Assembly (NCBI GenBank): GCA_019454915.1
Contig: JACFNM010000228.1
Location: forward strand, 1-6,688
Length of the DNA stretch: 6,688 nt
Reading direction: 5' to 3'
Source of the DNA: Chitinophagaceae bacterium
GTDB lineage: Bacteria > Bacteroidota > Bacteroidia > Chitinophagales > Chitinophagaceae
The position numbers and the translations under genes are program-made. The notes under the pieces are model-generated. The model was not told where the DNA came from and ran no database searches. It saw only the letters and a program-made list of their open reading frames with translations. Positions 1 through 6,688 of this stretch are shown here, piece by piece (the first letter of the stretch is position 1; each line of letters opens with the position of its first letter).

Positions 1-443
1 GCTTAAAAGATAATTTTTCACTCACAGATATTGAAAACAGACTTCTCAGCTTCCTGGGGTTTTTCGAAGATACGTTGATTGATAAAGGACTTTGTTCAGC
101 AGCCGACGTTCTGCAAATTGCACTGGAAAAAAAGTTAACGCTTGCTGCCACAGATCACGATATGGTCATCATGCAGCACGAAATCGGCTATTTGATTGAT
201 GGAATCCAAAAGAAGATTACAAGCACTCTGATCGTAAAATGTGAGGACAAAATGCATACGGCGTTGGCGAAAACTGTGGGCTTACCTTTAGGAATAGCCG
301 CTGAATTGATTTTACAAAAAAAGATAGGGCTTACTGGTTTACATATTCCTGTGGTACCGGAGATTTATACGCTGGTATTGACCCGTTTAAGCGAGGAAGG
401 AATCCATTTCACTGAGTCGGAACAAGACATCCCTATGAAATGA
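1..443 (+). CDS. Saccharopine dehydrogenase-type enzyme, C-terminal part (5' end outside window)
   Basis: This reading frame is open from the left edge of the window (first full codon at base 3) to the TGA at 441-443. It gives about 146 residues, roughly the last third of a family whose members are usually about 380-450 aa. The TTG at base 75 is an internal leucine codon, not a start, because matching protein continues upstream of it (for example LLSFLGFFED). Family hallmarks seen are DHDMVIMQHEIGY, the block TVGLPLGIAAELIL, and the ending GLTGLHIPVVPEIYTLVL followed by EEGIHF. These match the substrate-binding C-terminal domain of LYS9-like saccharopine dehydrogenases. Such cytoplasmic enzymes interconvert saccharopine with an amino acid plus aminoadipate semialdehyde or 2-oxoglutarate using NAD(P). 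The NAD(P)-binding Rossmann half lies outside the window, so cofactor and direction (lysine synthesis or breakdown) cannot be read here. A related carboxynorspermidine-type dehydrogenase is the main alternative. The gene converges on the sirtuin gene with 7 bp between stops. Confidence 0.85.
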   Translation, partial: LKDNFSLTDIENRLLSFLGFFEDTLIDKGLCSAADVLQIALEKKLTLAATDHDMVIMQHEIGYLIDGIQKKITSTLIVKCEDKMHTALAKTVGLPLGIAAELILQKKIGLTGLHIPVVPEIYTLVLTRLSEEGIHFTESEQDIPMK

Positions 444-450
444 ATAACCT

Positions 451-1137
451 CTATTCAGCTAACATTTCCGTCAACGCTTTTACGCCTTCTGTAGCCGGCT
501 TCTCAATAGCCGTGACGCTGCCGGGTAAACTACCCGTATAAGGAATCTTCTTATCAATGATATAAATCGGGATTCCGGGTTTTACATAATGCAATAATCC
601 CGCTGCGGGATACACCAGTAATGAAGTTCCAACTACCACGAAAACGTCTGCGTTGCGCGCAATGGCGATCGCCGGCTCAATCATCGGCACCGGTTCTTCA
701 AACCAAACAATATGTGGCCGTAATTGTGCTCCATCTTCAGCCAGATCACCCAACTGAATATCATCCTGAACATCATAGATCAGTCGCTCGTCTTTTTCGC
801 TCCGCATTTTCAGAATTTCTCCATGCAGATGTAAAACTTTAGAGGAGCCTCCCCTTTCATGTAAATTGTCAATATTTTGGGTGATGACGTGGACGTCAAA
901 ATCTTTTTCCAGTCCGGCAAGCCCGGTATGAGCCGCATTTGGCATACTGGCCAATACATCTTTACGACGCATGTTATAAAACTCCAGAACAAGCGCCGGA
1001 TTTTGTTGCCACGCACGGGGTGTGGCCACTTCTTCTATTATATATCCTTCCCAAAGCCCGTCCGTATCCCTGAAGGTTTTTAGCCCGCTCTCTGCGCTAA
1101 TACCCGCCCCTGTCAGTACAACCAATTTCTTTTTCAT
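451..1137 (-). CDS. cobB: Sir2-family NAD-dependent protein deacylase (class III sirtuin, CobB-like), lacking zinc cysteines
   Basis: Complete 228-aa cytoplasmic sirtuin that should remove acyl groups from lysine side chains, consuming NAD+ and releasing nicotinamide and O-acyl-ADP-ribose. Motifs in order: the NAD-binding GAGISAESGLKTFRD (residues 10-24), YNMRR (54-58), TQNIDNLHERGG (86-97), LHLHG with the likely catalytic His105, LRPHIVWFEE (139-148), and GTSLLVYPAAGL (170-181). Tyr54 and Arg57 form the Y-x-x-R pair that in class III sirtuins (SIRT5, E. coli CobB) recognises negatively charged acyl groups, so desuccinylase/demalonylase activity is a reasonable inference. The stretch 107-138, where CobB carries its zinc cysteines, has none, and the whole protein lacks cysteine. 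Length and all NAD-site motifs are otherwise normal, so it does not look like a pseudogene. The ATG at 1137-1135 places the first strand directly before the GAG motif. No clear Shine-Dalgarno precedes it. The gene symbol reflects family similarity only. Confidence 0.93.
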   Translation of the reverse strand: MKKKLVVLTGAGISAESGLKTFRDTDGLWEGYIIEEVATPRAWQQNPALVLEFYNMRRKDVLASMPNAAHTGLAGLEKDFDVHVITQNIDNLHERGGSSKVLHLHGEILKMRSEKDERLIYDVQDDIQLGDLAEDGAQLRPHIVWFEEPVPMIEPAIAIARNADVFVVVGTSLLVYPAAGLLHYVKPGIPIYIIDKKIPYTGSLPGSVTAIEKPATEGVKALTEMLAE

Positions 1138-1224
1138 GACAGTATTAGTTTAAGTGCTGTTTAGCTCTGAAAATATTTATTACCGGTTCTGTTTTATCGT
1201 GTTTTTTTAATAATTTTCAGTTAG

Positions 1225-1253
1225 TTAATCCTCTACGGGAAAATCCCGATAAT
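1225..1253 (+). promoter_or_regulatory. Candidate promoter with palindromic operator ahead of the secreted-protein genes
   Basis: In the 200-bp divergent gap between the sirtuin and the LamG gene, TTAATC (1225-1230) and GATAAT (1248-1253, 5 of 6 to the sigma70 -10 box) are separated by 17 bp. The -35 match is poor (3 of 6). An inverted repeat, CGGGA (1236-1240) and TCCCG (1244-1248) around AAA, fills most of the spacer and touches the -10 box, where a repressor could bind. Transcription would start near 1260 and leave an untranslated leader of about 78 nt. I found no Bacteroidetes-type TAnnTTTG -7 box on the + strand here, and no convincing promoter for the sirtuin on the other strand. This is a low-confidence call resting on pattern alone. 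Confidence 0.22.
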
Positions 1254-1337
1254 ACATCTAAAATACGACGTTGGTATTCAAATAAAAATTGCTTAATCGC
1301 AACCAGTCAGATTACATCCTTTAAAAGCAGTACTATA

Positions 1338-4300
1338 ATGAAAATTAAACGGATTTTTCTTATTACGGCTATTTTATTTCTCTGCTCAATTTTCTGTGCC
1401 GCACCCTGCTTCAGCCAGAAACCTCACGAGGGTAACCTGCGCGATCTGCGAAAATCTCCGGTTTCCTATCATATGTCATTTGACAATCGTGATTTTTTTG
1501 AAGAAGATTTTATAGAACAATCGGGTAAGAAATCTCTTGAAGAGAGAAAAATTGATTTCCCGGAGGGAAAATTTGGAAAGGGAATCCGGATGAGTTTTAT
1601 ACCTGATCCTCCGGATGAAACTAATATGTCGGGTATCGATCTCGATCTGATTACGGCCGTGTTGTTTAATACCCATCCGGGGAATACCATGGGCTACAAT
1701 GAGCCCTTCATCTGGGGCGGCGGTAGAATTAACGCCAGACTGGGGGCCGTAGCTTTTTGGGCCAAGGGTAAGCTTCCGTTCGCAACGCCTCTTTTCGAAC
1801 AAACTACCATTTCATTTGGTCGTAAAGAAAGAGATTTATTGGGCGTATTCGTGGATCAGGACAAAAAGATTTCCGCCTACGTAAAAGATGCGCGTTATGT
1901 CCGGCATGAATTGCTATCTGATGTACAGTGGGATCATACAGTTTGGAACCATATTGTATTGAATTGGGATTGGGCAAATGCCATGGAACTTTGGCTGAAT
2001 GGAAAAAGAATAGCTTCTTCCTGGGGAAAAGCAGGTTGGTTTGAGACTGCCCTGCCGGGATTGTTTCATCTTCCCGCTCCGGGGATAGTGTATGATGAAT
2101 TATTTCTTTTAGATCGACCTCTTGCGGAGAGCGAAATTAAAAGATTAATGGTCAATAATCAACCACCAAAAGAGGAAACCCAGGTATATACCCGGAAATC
2201 ACCACACACGAAAAACCTGGCGAAATATAGTGGAGCCGATAAGAGTGAGCATTTGCCAACCGTCACCCCCGCTTTATCGGCCCGGTTCAGGGAAGTGTGG
2301 CCAACAAAGGTATCAGACGGTAAAATACCCGGGTGGCATCTCGTTGATGGAAGAAACGAAATGGCCTGGCCACACGAATATGCTTTTTTCACTATTATAC
2401 CCAGAGACGGAGATTATCATGCCCAAAAAGCCGATATAAAAATTCCTGCACGATCGGTAGTAAATTATCTGTCTTTAACCGGCAATCTCACGGATGTAAA
2501 AGTACAGTCAGGAATAGAGGATATAAAGCATGCTGAAGAAGTATTGAAAGTACCGCAGGGGGAGCATTTTTTTTATGGTTCTATGATTCCTGCAACTGAG
2601 GGAGCGACTTTCAGAATCCCGTTTACAGAAAGTTTTGGCACACCTCCCGATTTTAACGGTGATATATTACTTCCTCTCTCAGGTGAAAAGAGAATTCAGG
2701 AATTAGGAATGTATCATGTTACCTTCTCTCCTATTGAATCCACTCCGTTTTCAGGTGAAAAATTAGTTATCCATACACGCCAGCCCGAATTAATCCAAAG
2801 AACCTGGTTTGCGGTACATTCTCTGGTCGCCAGAGACGAACGCAGAATCATTGAAGCAAATGCCAGCGGCGAAAAGGGAAAGAAAATATACGATATTGGC
2901 GCATTTGCCAGGTTGAATATCTTCAGTAAAGCTTATGATCAGCCTACGGGGATAAAAGAAATCAGTCTGTCCATCCCCATTAAAACAGCAAACAAAGAAG
3001 AGGTGCTCTTCCTGAGGATGCGTGATCCGGGCGTTCCTTCCCGGCTGTGGAATCAATTAGCTGTGAAATTATCAGGTTATGATCGTTCATTTAAGATGCT
3101 TCATCTGACCATTGATATTCAGGACCTGGTCGTGACAGTTGGTGACCGGCTTTGGCTGGATATTGGAACCGCAGGACAGACCGAAGTACTGATAGGAGAT
3201 CCGGGGAAAGAAGCTGACCTTTTTGTGTCAACAGCACCCGCATTTGAGTGTATGGATGAATACGCCAATAAAGAGATAGTGCCCTGCCAGTCTCAATACT
3301 CCAAACAATATGAATATATGCCCTGGCAGTTTTCCGGGAAACAGGTTTCTTTTGATAATCCCTATTGCTATGGCGGTTCTTTTGATATGATTTTTCCTGC
3401 ACTCGCCATTCAGCGCGTGAAACCGGATGATTTTGTTGCCAACTTCTTCATAAAAATGAGTAGCAACGATTTTAAAGATGGTTATTTAAAAAAGCCGGAG
3501 AGCGCTCCGCTCATTAGCCTGCCTAATCCAAACCATGCACCTGAATGGGCGGTCTATTGGAGAGATTACAATCAAAAGAGATGGAAAATAGTAAAATGGT
3601 GGATGAAGCGGCAGAATGCAGATGGACAAATAGGTGGTGGCTGGAATGATGATACTCTTTTCGGTAATATGGGGTTTGAAGATATTGCTCTGGACGGCAA
3701 CAACGAGTTTATCGGCTTTCTAAATGTCATTCAGACAAAATTTGAGCTGACCAAACTGTTTAAGGATGGATTCTGCAATATCTATCCGATTGACAGGATG
3801 CATACCGGTGATTTTATCAGTGAAAGATACAAGACGCTGATTTATAATTTGGGCCAGGCTTATGCGACTGAGCGTGAAATGGAATCTGCATGGCGGCTTG
3901 GTAAGCCGGATAAAACACCGGTGAATTATTACGAGAATGGTTTTAAATCTTCCGTTAATGTATTGAACTGGTATTGGGGAAAAGATGTACCTACCGAACC
4001 TTATATTTCCAGGCCTCTTCCGGAACTTACTCTGGAATTACAGCGGTTTTCCTCACTTCTGGATTCCAATAGTTTTTATCGTATGACTGCTGCCCATGTA
4101 ATGACCGATGATTTTGTACCCTACGGTTCTTCATGGAGCGGACGGAATAATATTTATACCTATATGCTTGGCGGCGAACGGGGAACCAGAATAGACGCTC
4201 ATCCCCGGTTAGCGGTTAGTTGGCCTTATGGTGGAGGCGCTGATGTAGCCAGACTGGTTATGTTTGCCGATGATCAATCATTACAAACCCTGGTGTATTC

Positions 4301-4952
4301 TTTTGATGATAAATTACATAAGCTCGGTATGCGGTTTCACCGGATAAAAGATGGAAGATATAGCATAAAACTATATCCGGATTCGGGGAATGGAACACCC
4401 AAAGGAGAACCTATATGGAGTACGGAGAAGGATATTTTCAGATTTGATGTAGCTACAGTTCCTATTCCGCCAAAAACGCCTTTAATCCTCAGCGTTGAAC
4501 AGATAAAAGCATATGAACGTCCGGCTCTTCTACCTGATCTTGCAATCGATCCATGGGATGCTGTTTGGGAAGATAATAGTATCACCGCTGAAATTCATAA
4601 TCTGGGTAACGGAAGGGTTGAAAATGTGCAGGTAAGATTACTTGATGGAGAGAAAATCATCGGAGATAAATTTGTGCAGGTATTGGAAGCAGCCTCTGAT
4701 TTTGTACCCAAAAAAACCACAATCAGTTTTCAAAATATCCCTTATTCTCAAAACCTGAAAATCGTCATCGATCCTTTGAATAAAATCCGTGAAATTTTGA
4801 AAGAGAATAATCAGGTGAAAGTACTGCCTTCAACCTACCAATCAAATGATCCCATTCTCTGGAATCTTTATCAAAAGAGACCATCGAAAGCCTGGGCAGA
4901 ATTCTTCAAAAAAATATATGGAAATGAACAGGCATTTTCTATTCAACCATAA
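1338..4952 (+). CDS. Large secreted protein: LamG/ConA-like domain, unassigned Trp-rich core, C-terminal CARDB domain
   Basis: 1204-aa exported protein of unknown exact function. Residues 1-26 form a Sec signal peptide (MKIKR, then a hydrophobic stretch), with likely cleavage after CFS and before Gln27. No lipobox is evident, so it is probably periplasmic or secreted. Residues about 45-272 read as a LamG/concanavalin A-like jelly roll: GAVAFWAKG (136-144), VWNHIVLNW (202-210), ELWLNGKR (217-224) and DELFLLDRPLAESEI (253-267). The middle is unassigned. Around 741-790 it is rich in Trp and helix-like, with DGQIGGGWNDDTLFGN (762-777), reminiscent of the toroid folds of some polysaccharide lyases and hydrolases. 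Asp771, Asp772 and His822 are candidate functional residues. A beta-rich part follows, with YMLGGERG (942-949) and WPYGGGADVARLVMFADD (from 962). Residues about 1064-1165 look like a CARDB domain (LLPDLAIDP at the start, NKIREILKENNQ at the end). The last 40 residues show no type IX sorting domain. The start at 1338 is set by the signal peptide; the SD is weak. The next gene follows after 54 bp, probably in the same operon. Domain calls are by eye; substrate and activity are unknown. Confidence 0.85.
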   Translation: MKIKRIFLITAILFLCSIFCAAPCFSQKPHEGNLRDLRKSPVSYHMSFDNRDFFEEDFIEQSGKKSLEERKIDFPEGKFGKGIRMSFIPDPPDETNMSGIDLDLITAVLFNTHPGNTMGYNEPFIWGGGRINARLGAVAFWAKGKLPFATPLFEQTTISFGRKERDLLGVFVDQDKKISAYVKDARYVRHELLSDVQWDHTVWNHIVLNWDWANAMELWLNGKRIASSWGKAGWFETALPGLFHLPAPGIVYDELFLLDRPLAESEIKRLMVNNQPPKEETQVYTRKSPHTKNLAKYSGADKSEHLPTVTPALSARFREVWPTKVSDGKIPGWHLVDGRNEMAWPHEYAFFTIIPRDGDYHAQKADIKIPARSVVNYLSLTGNLTDVKVQSGIEDIKHAEEVLKVPQGEHFFYGSMIPATEGATFRIPFTESFGTPPDFNGDILLPLSGEKRIQELGMYHVTFSPIESTPFSGEKLVIHTRQPELIQRTWFAVHSLVARDERRIIEANASGEKGKKIYDIGAFARLNIFSKAYDQPTGIKEISLSIPIKTANKEEVLFLRMRDPGVPSRLWNQLAVKLSGYDRSFKMLHLTIDIQDLVVTVGDRLWLDIGTAGQTEVLIGDPGKEADLFVSTAPAFECMDEYANKEIVPCQSQYSKQYEYMPWQFSGKQVSFDNPYCYGGSFDMIFPALAIQRVKPDDFVANFFIKMSSNDFKDGYLKKPESAPLISLPNPNHAPEWAVYWRDYNQKRWKIVKWWMKRQNADGQIGGGWNDDTLFGNMGFEDIALDGNNEFIGFLNVIQTKFELTKLFKDGFCNIYPIDRMHTGDFISERYKTLIYNLGQAYATEREMESAWRLGKPDKTPVNYYENGFKSSVNVLNWYWGKDVPTEPYISRPLPELTLELQRFSSLLDSNSFYRMTAAHVMTDDFVPYGSSWSGRNNIYTYMLGGERGTRIDAHPRLAVSWPYGGGADVARLVMFADDQSLQTLVYSFDDKLHKLGMRFHRIKDGRYSIKLYPDSGNGTPKGEPIWSTEKDIFRFDVATVPIPPKTPLILSVEQIKAYERPALLPDLAIDPWDAVWEDNSITAEIHNLGNGRVENVQVRLLDGEKIIGDKFVQVLEAASDFVPKKTTISFQNIPYSQNLKIVIDPLNKIREILKENNQVKVLPSTYQSNDPILWNLYQKRPSKAWAEFFKKIYGNEQAFSIQP

Positions 4953-4993
4953 GATAACTTTTACGAAGCGAATATTATTCAAGATGACAATTC

Positions 4994-4999
4994 AAAGGA
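4994..4999 (+). promoter_or_regulatory. Ribosome binding site of the downstream secreted-protein gene
   Basis: AAAGGA lies 7 nt before the ATG at 5007, which is near-ideal Shine-Dalgarno spacing. It selects 5007 over the ATG at 4984, which opens only a six-codon frame ending in TGA at 5002-5004. It also favours 5007 over the in-frame TTG at 5001, which would be too close to the AAAGGA. The site lies in a 54-bp gap without a visible terminator hairpin, consistent with translation from a shared transcript. Confidence 0.6.
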
Positions 5000-5006
5000 T
5001 TTGATT

Positions 5007-6688
5007 ATGTTTTCAACCAATAAGGACATTAAAGCAAACAGATTCCTGTTAAATAGAGAGCTTGCTTTTATTTTAACACTATTTCTCATAGTCCCTGGAT
5101 TTTATGAGAAAACAATAGGACAGGGAACTAGAGGCGGCGTGTTTATTACCCGTAATGGAGTATATGAAGGAAGGATTGGTCAGTCACACCTCCTATACGA
5201 CAAAACTGCCGGTGGAGTGTTCAGTATCGTTGAAGGGGAATGGCCTGCTCTCAAAACAAGAGCCAGTGTAGAGACTGTTTTTAAGGTGCAGGATACTCAT
5301 TTGAAAAATACCATTACTGTTCGGCAATCTTTTGATCACGATCCCAAAATCTTATCCCTGGAAGAAGGAAACGACCGGATCGGAATGCGAATTCTTTATA
5401 AGCTTTATGATTCGTCCAATGTCTATTATGGTCACGGGATGACAGAAACCTGGTCTTATCCCGATGGACAGACTTTTGTCACTCAGGCAGTCATGTTTGA
5501 AAATGAGTTGGCTTATCATGCGGTCTCAGGCGCCGGAATACAAATTAATACTTTTCATAAGCCCGTTGAAAGAGATATATCATTGCATAGTAACCTTGAA
5601 ATGAACGACGCTCATGCTCCGGAACGTTTTATGTTTCTCACACCGGCTAAACCCGGAGAACCTCGCCTGGCTTTGTATTGGAGAACAGGGAGGATGGAGC
5701 ATGATACCTATATTTACAGAAGTCAATTCGGTGAAAAAGGTGCACCCACTTATTTTCGCTGGCCCGATTATTTAAGGCAGGCTTACACCCAACTGACAAT
5801 GCCTCATTATATAAAAAAAGTGGATAAGGCTCCTTGGCCTCCCGGCAGAGGTGCTCAAATTGAAAGAATCGTCACGAATAAAAAGGGCGCTGAAATGATT
5901 TGGCCCATTGACCCTAAACTCCAAAACCCCACTGCATCATTCAATAGTATTTTTCGACTGGCTATGGTATCTGATTCAGGAAAAATAAAATCATTCGTAG
6001 AGGCTGAAAGAAAACCCGTTAAACTGAATATCTCGGGAGGTGTAATCCACGGAAGTATAAAGAATCCTCAGGATATGGGATATAATGATCAGGAAGGATG
6101 TTACGAGGTGCGGAAAACGAATGCAGAGCGATTGACTATTCAACTACCGGAAAACGCTGAGGGACAAACACTTCGGCTGAAAATCGTCGCCTTATCAAAA
6201 CACGGAGGCATTCGTACCCTTTTGAATGGAAAACCTATCGTTCCGCAACTTTCCTCAGATGGTGGAATCGCGGATGACCCTCTGGCGCCTATCCGGGAAC
6301 TTCCCGAAGGTCCGGCTAATGCAGCTCTGGTATCCATTCCCCTCACCGCAAAGCCACAAATATTAACCGTTGAAGAAACAGACGGTATTCAACTGGCGTA
6401 CCAATCCCGCGATCCCAGAAGAAACTTTACCGTTTATTCCACCCATTCCGGTCCCAGATGGTCAAGTTTAAAATTTTCTCTGGTGGACGGGCATGCCAGT
6501 AATATGCGTGGCTACGGCAAAAAGGATTGGGCTTTTACAGAAAATCTGATTCACTGGTATGCATGGATGGGCTATTCTCCCGAGCAAATGCTGGACCATT
6601 TGAGAGATTTTGAAATTATAAAGAACGGCCCCGATGAAATCGTCTTTAAATACACTTCCCATAATGCCAATGATGGAGCAAGTTCAGA
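5007..6688 (+). CDS. Exported protein of unknown family (3' end outside window)
   Basis: An ATG-started frame runs without a stop from 5007 to the window edge, giving 560 residues of a longer protein. I do not recognise the family. Residues 19-32 (LAFILTLFLIVPGF) form a hydrophobic segment after a basic N-terminal region, acting as a signal peptide (possible cleavage near TIG and Gln39) or a membrane anchor. What follows looks beta-rich and extracellular: FITRNGVYEGRIGQ near residue 46, YYGHGMTETWSYPDGQ (140-155), a region rich in Trp, Tyr and Pro around 225-305, and LRLKIVALSKHGGIRTLLNGKPI (389-411 in outline), which resembles a strand pair with a turn as in carbohydrate-binding sandwiches. 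A helical aromatic stretch, ENLIHWYAWMGYSPEQM, starts at 512. Codon use and style match the preceding LamG/CARDB gene, which lies 54 bp upstream, so the two are probably co-transcribed and may act on the same extracellular polymer. That role is inference; no catalytic motif is identified. Confidence 0.8.
   Translation, partial: MFSTNKDIKANRFLLNRELAFILTLFLIVPGFYEKTIGQGTRGGVFITRNGVYEGRIGQSHLLYDKTAGGVFSIVEGEWPALKTRASVETVFKVQDTHLKNTITVRQSFDHDPKILSLEEGNDRIGMRILYKLYDSSNVYYGHGMTETWSYPDGQTFVTQAVMFENELAYHAVSGAGIQINTFHKPVERDISLHSNLEMNDAHAPERFMFLTPAKPGEPRLALYWRTGRMEHDTYIYRSQFGEKGAPTYFRWPDYLRQAYTQLTMPHYIKKVDKAPWPPGRGAQIERIVTNKKGAEMIWPIDPKLQNPTASFNSIFRLAMVSDSGKIKSFVEAERKPVKLNISGGVIHGSIKNPQDMGYNDQEGCYEVRKTNAERLTIQLPENAEGQTLRLKIVALSKHGGIRTLLNGKPIVPQLSSDGGIADDPLAPIRELPEGPANAALVSIPLTAKPQILTVEETDGIQLAYQSRDPRRNFTVYSTHSGPRWSSLKFSLVDGHASNMRGYGKKDWAFTENLIHWYAWMGYSPEQMLDHLRDFEIIKNGPDEIVFKYTSHNANDGASS

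Noticed and set aside
1334..1339. A perfect TATAAT overlaps the ATG start of the large secreted gene (TACTATAATG).
   Set aside because: A -10 box here would start transcription inside the coding sequence and remove the first codons of a good signal peptide. No -35 match is spaced correctly, and AT-rich DNA before a start gives this by chance.
1369..1415. Possible lipoprotein signal (cysteines at residues 16, 20 and 24 of the large secreted protein).
   Set aside because: The residues before each cysteine do not fit a lipobox (Phe or Pro in the -1 position, or too deep in the hydrophobic core), whereas CFS before Gln27 fits signal peptidase I cleavage.
1476..1802. A 108-codon open frame on the - strand inside the large secreted gene.
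   Set aside because: It is a shadow of the real + strand coding sequence. It shows no domain, no SD and no low-complexity or family signal, while the opposite strand carries a signal peptide and LamG motifs.
2690..2762. The 11-mer TCAGGTGAAAA occurs twice about 60 bp apart.
   Set aside because: Both copies encode Ser-Gly-Glu-Lys in the same frame of the secreted protein. Two copies of a short string with shared codon use do not make a repeat element, and no larger protein repeat surrounds them.
3091..3402. A 103-codon open frame on the - strand inside the large secreted gene.
   Set aside because: Its composition is Arg/Ser/Gln-rich as expected for an antisense frame, it has no recognisable motif, and it is fully contained in a continuous 1204-codon gene.
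4984..5004. A short leader-like frame (ATG at 4984, TGA at 5002-5004) before the last gene.
   Set aside because: It is only six codons, has no SD of its own and shows no attenuator hairpin or codon run. The AAAGGA inside it serves the ATG at 5007.
6468..6662. A 64-codon open frame on the - strand at the right end.
   Set aside because: It lies entirely within the + strand frame that is open from 5007 to the window end, and has no independent support.

Overview
The window carries four protein-coding genes and no RNA genes, mobile elements, CRISPR arrays or obvious long repeats. The base composition (by eye low-to-mid 40s percent GC), the gene types and the secreted LamG/CARDB architecture fit an uncultured Bacteroidota-like or related FCB-group bacterium (for example Ignavibacteria, Calditrichota or KSB1). 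This placement is inference. A good Shine-Dalgarno sequence before the last gene argues mildly against a typical Bacteroidetes.

Left part (1-1137): two housekeeping genes converge with only 7 bp between their stop codons. On the + strand is the C-terminal third of a saccharopine dehydrogenase-type enzyme (lysine metabolism) whose start lies before the window. On the - strand is a complete Sir2-family NAD-dependent protein deacylase (sirtuin). It has the Y-x-x-R signature of the desuccinylase/demalonylase class but not a single cysteine, so it cannot form the usual Cys4 zinc site.

Middle (1138-1337): a 200-bp divergent intergenic region. It holds a 13-bp interrupted palindrome (arms CGGGA/TCCCG) that sits in the spacer of a weak sigma70-like promoter candidate facing the large secreted gene.

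Right part (1338-6688): two co-directional genes 54 bp apart that look like one transcription unit. Both products appear to be exported. The first (1204 aa) has a Sec signal peptide, an N-terminal LamG/concanavalin A-like jelly roll, a large unassigned Trp-rich core with a GGGWNDD motif, a beta-rich region and a C-terminal CARDB adhesion-type domain. The second (at least 560 aa, cut by the window end) has an N-terminal hydrophobic export segment and no domain I can name. The pair is the least explained part of the window. A role in binding or degrading an extracellular polysaccharide is plausible from the architecture, but no catalytic family is proven and no SusC/SusD, sulfatase or transporter gene is visible to confirm it.
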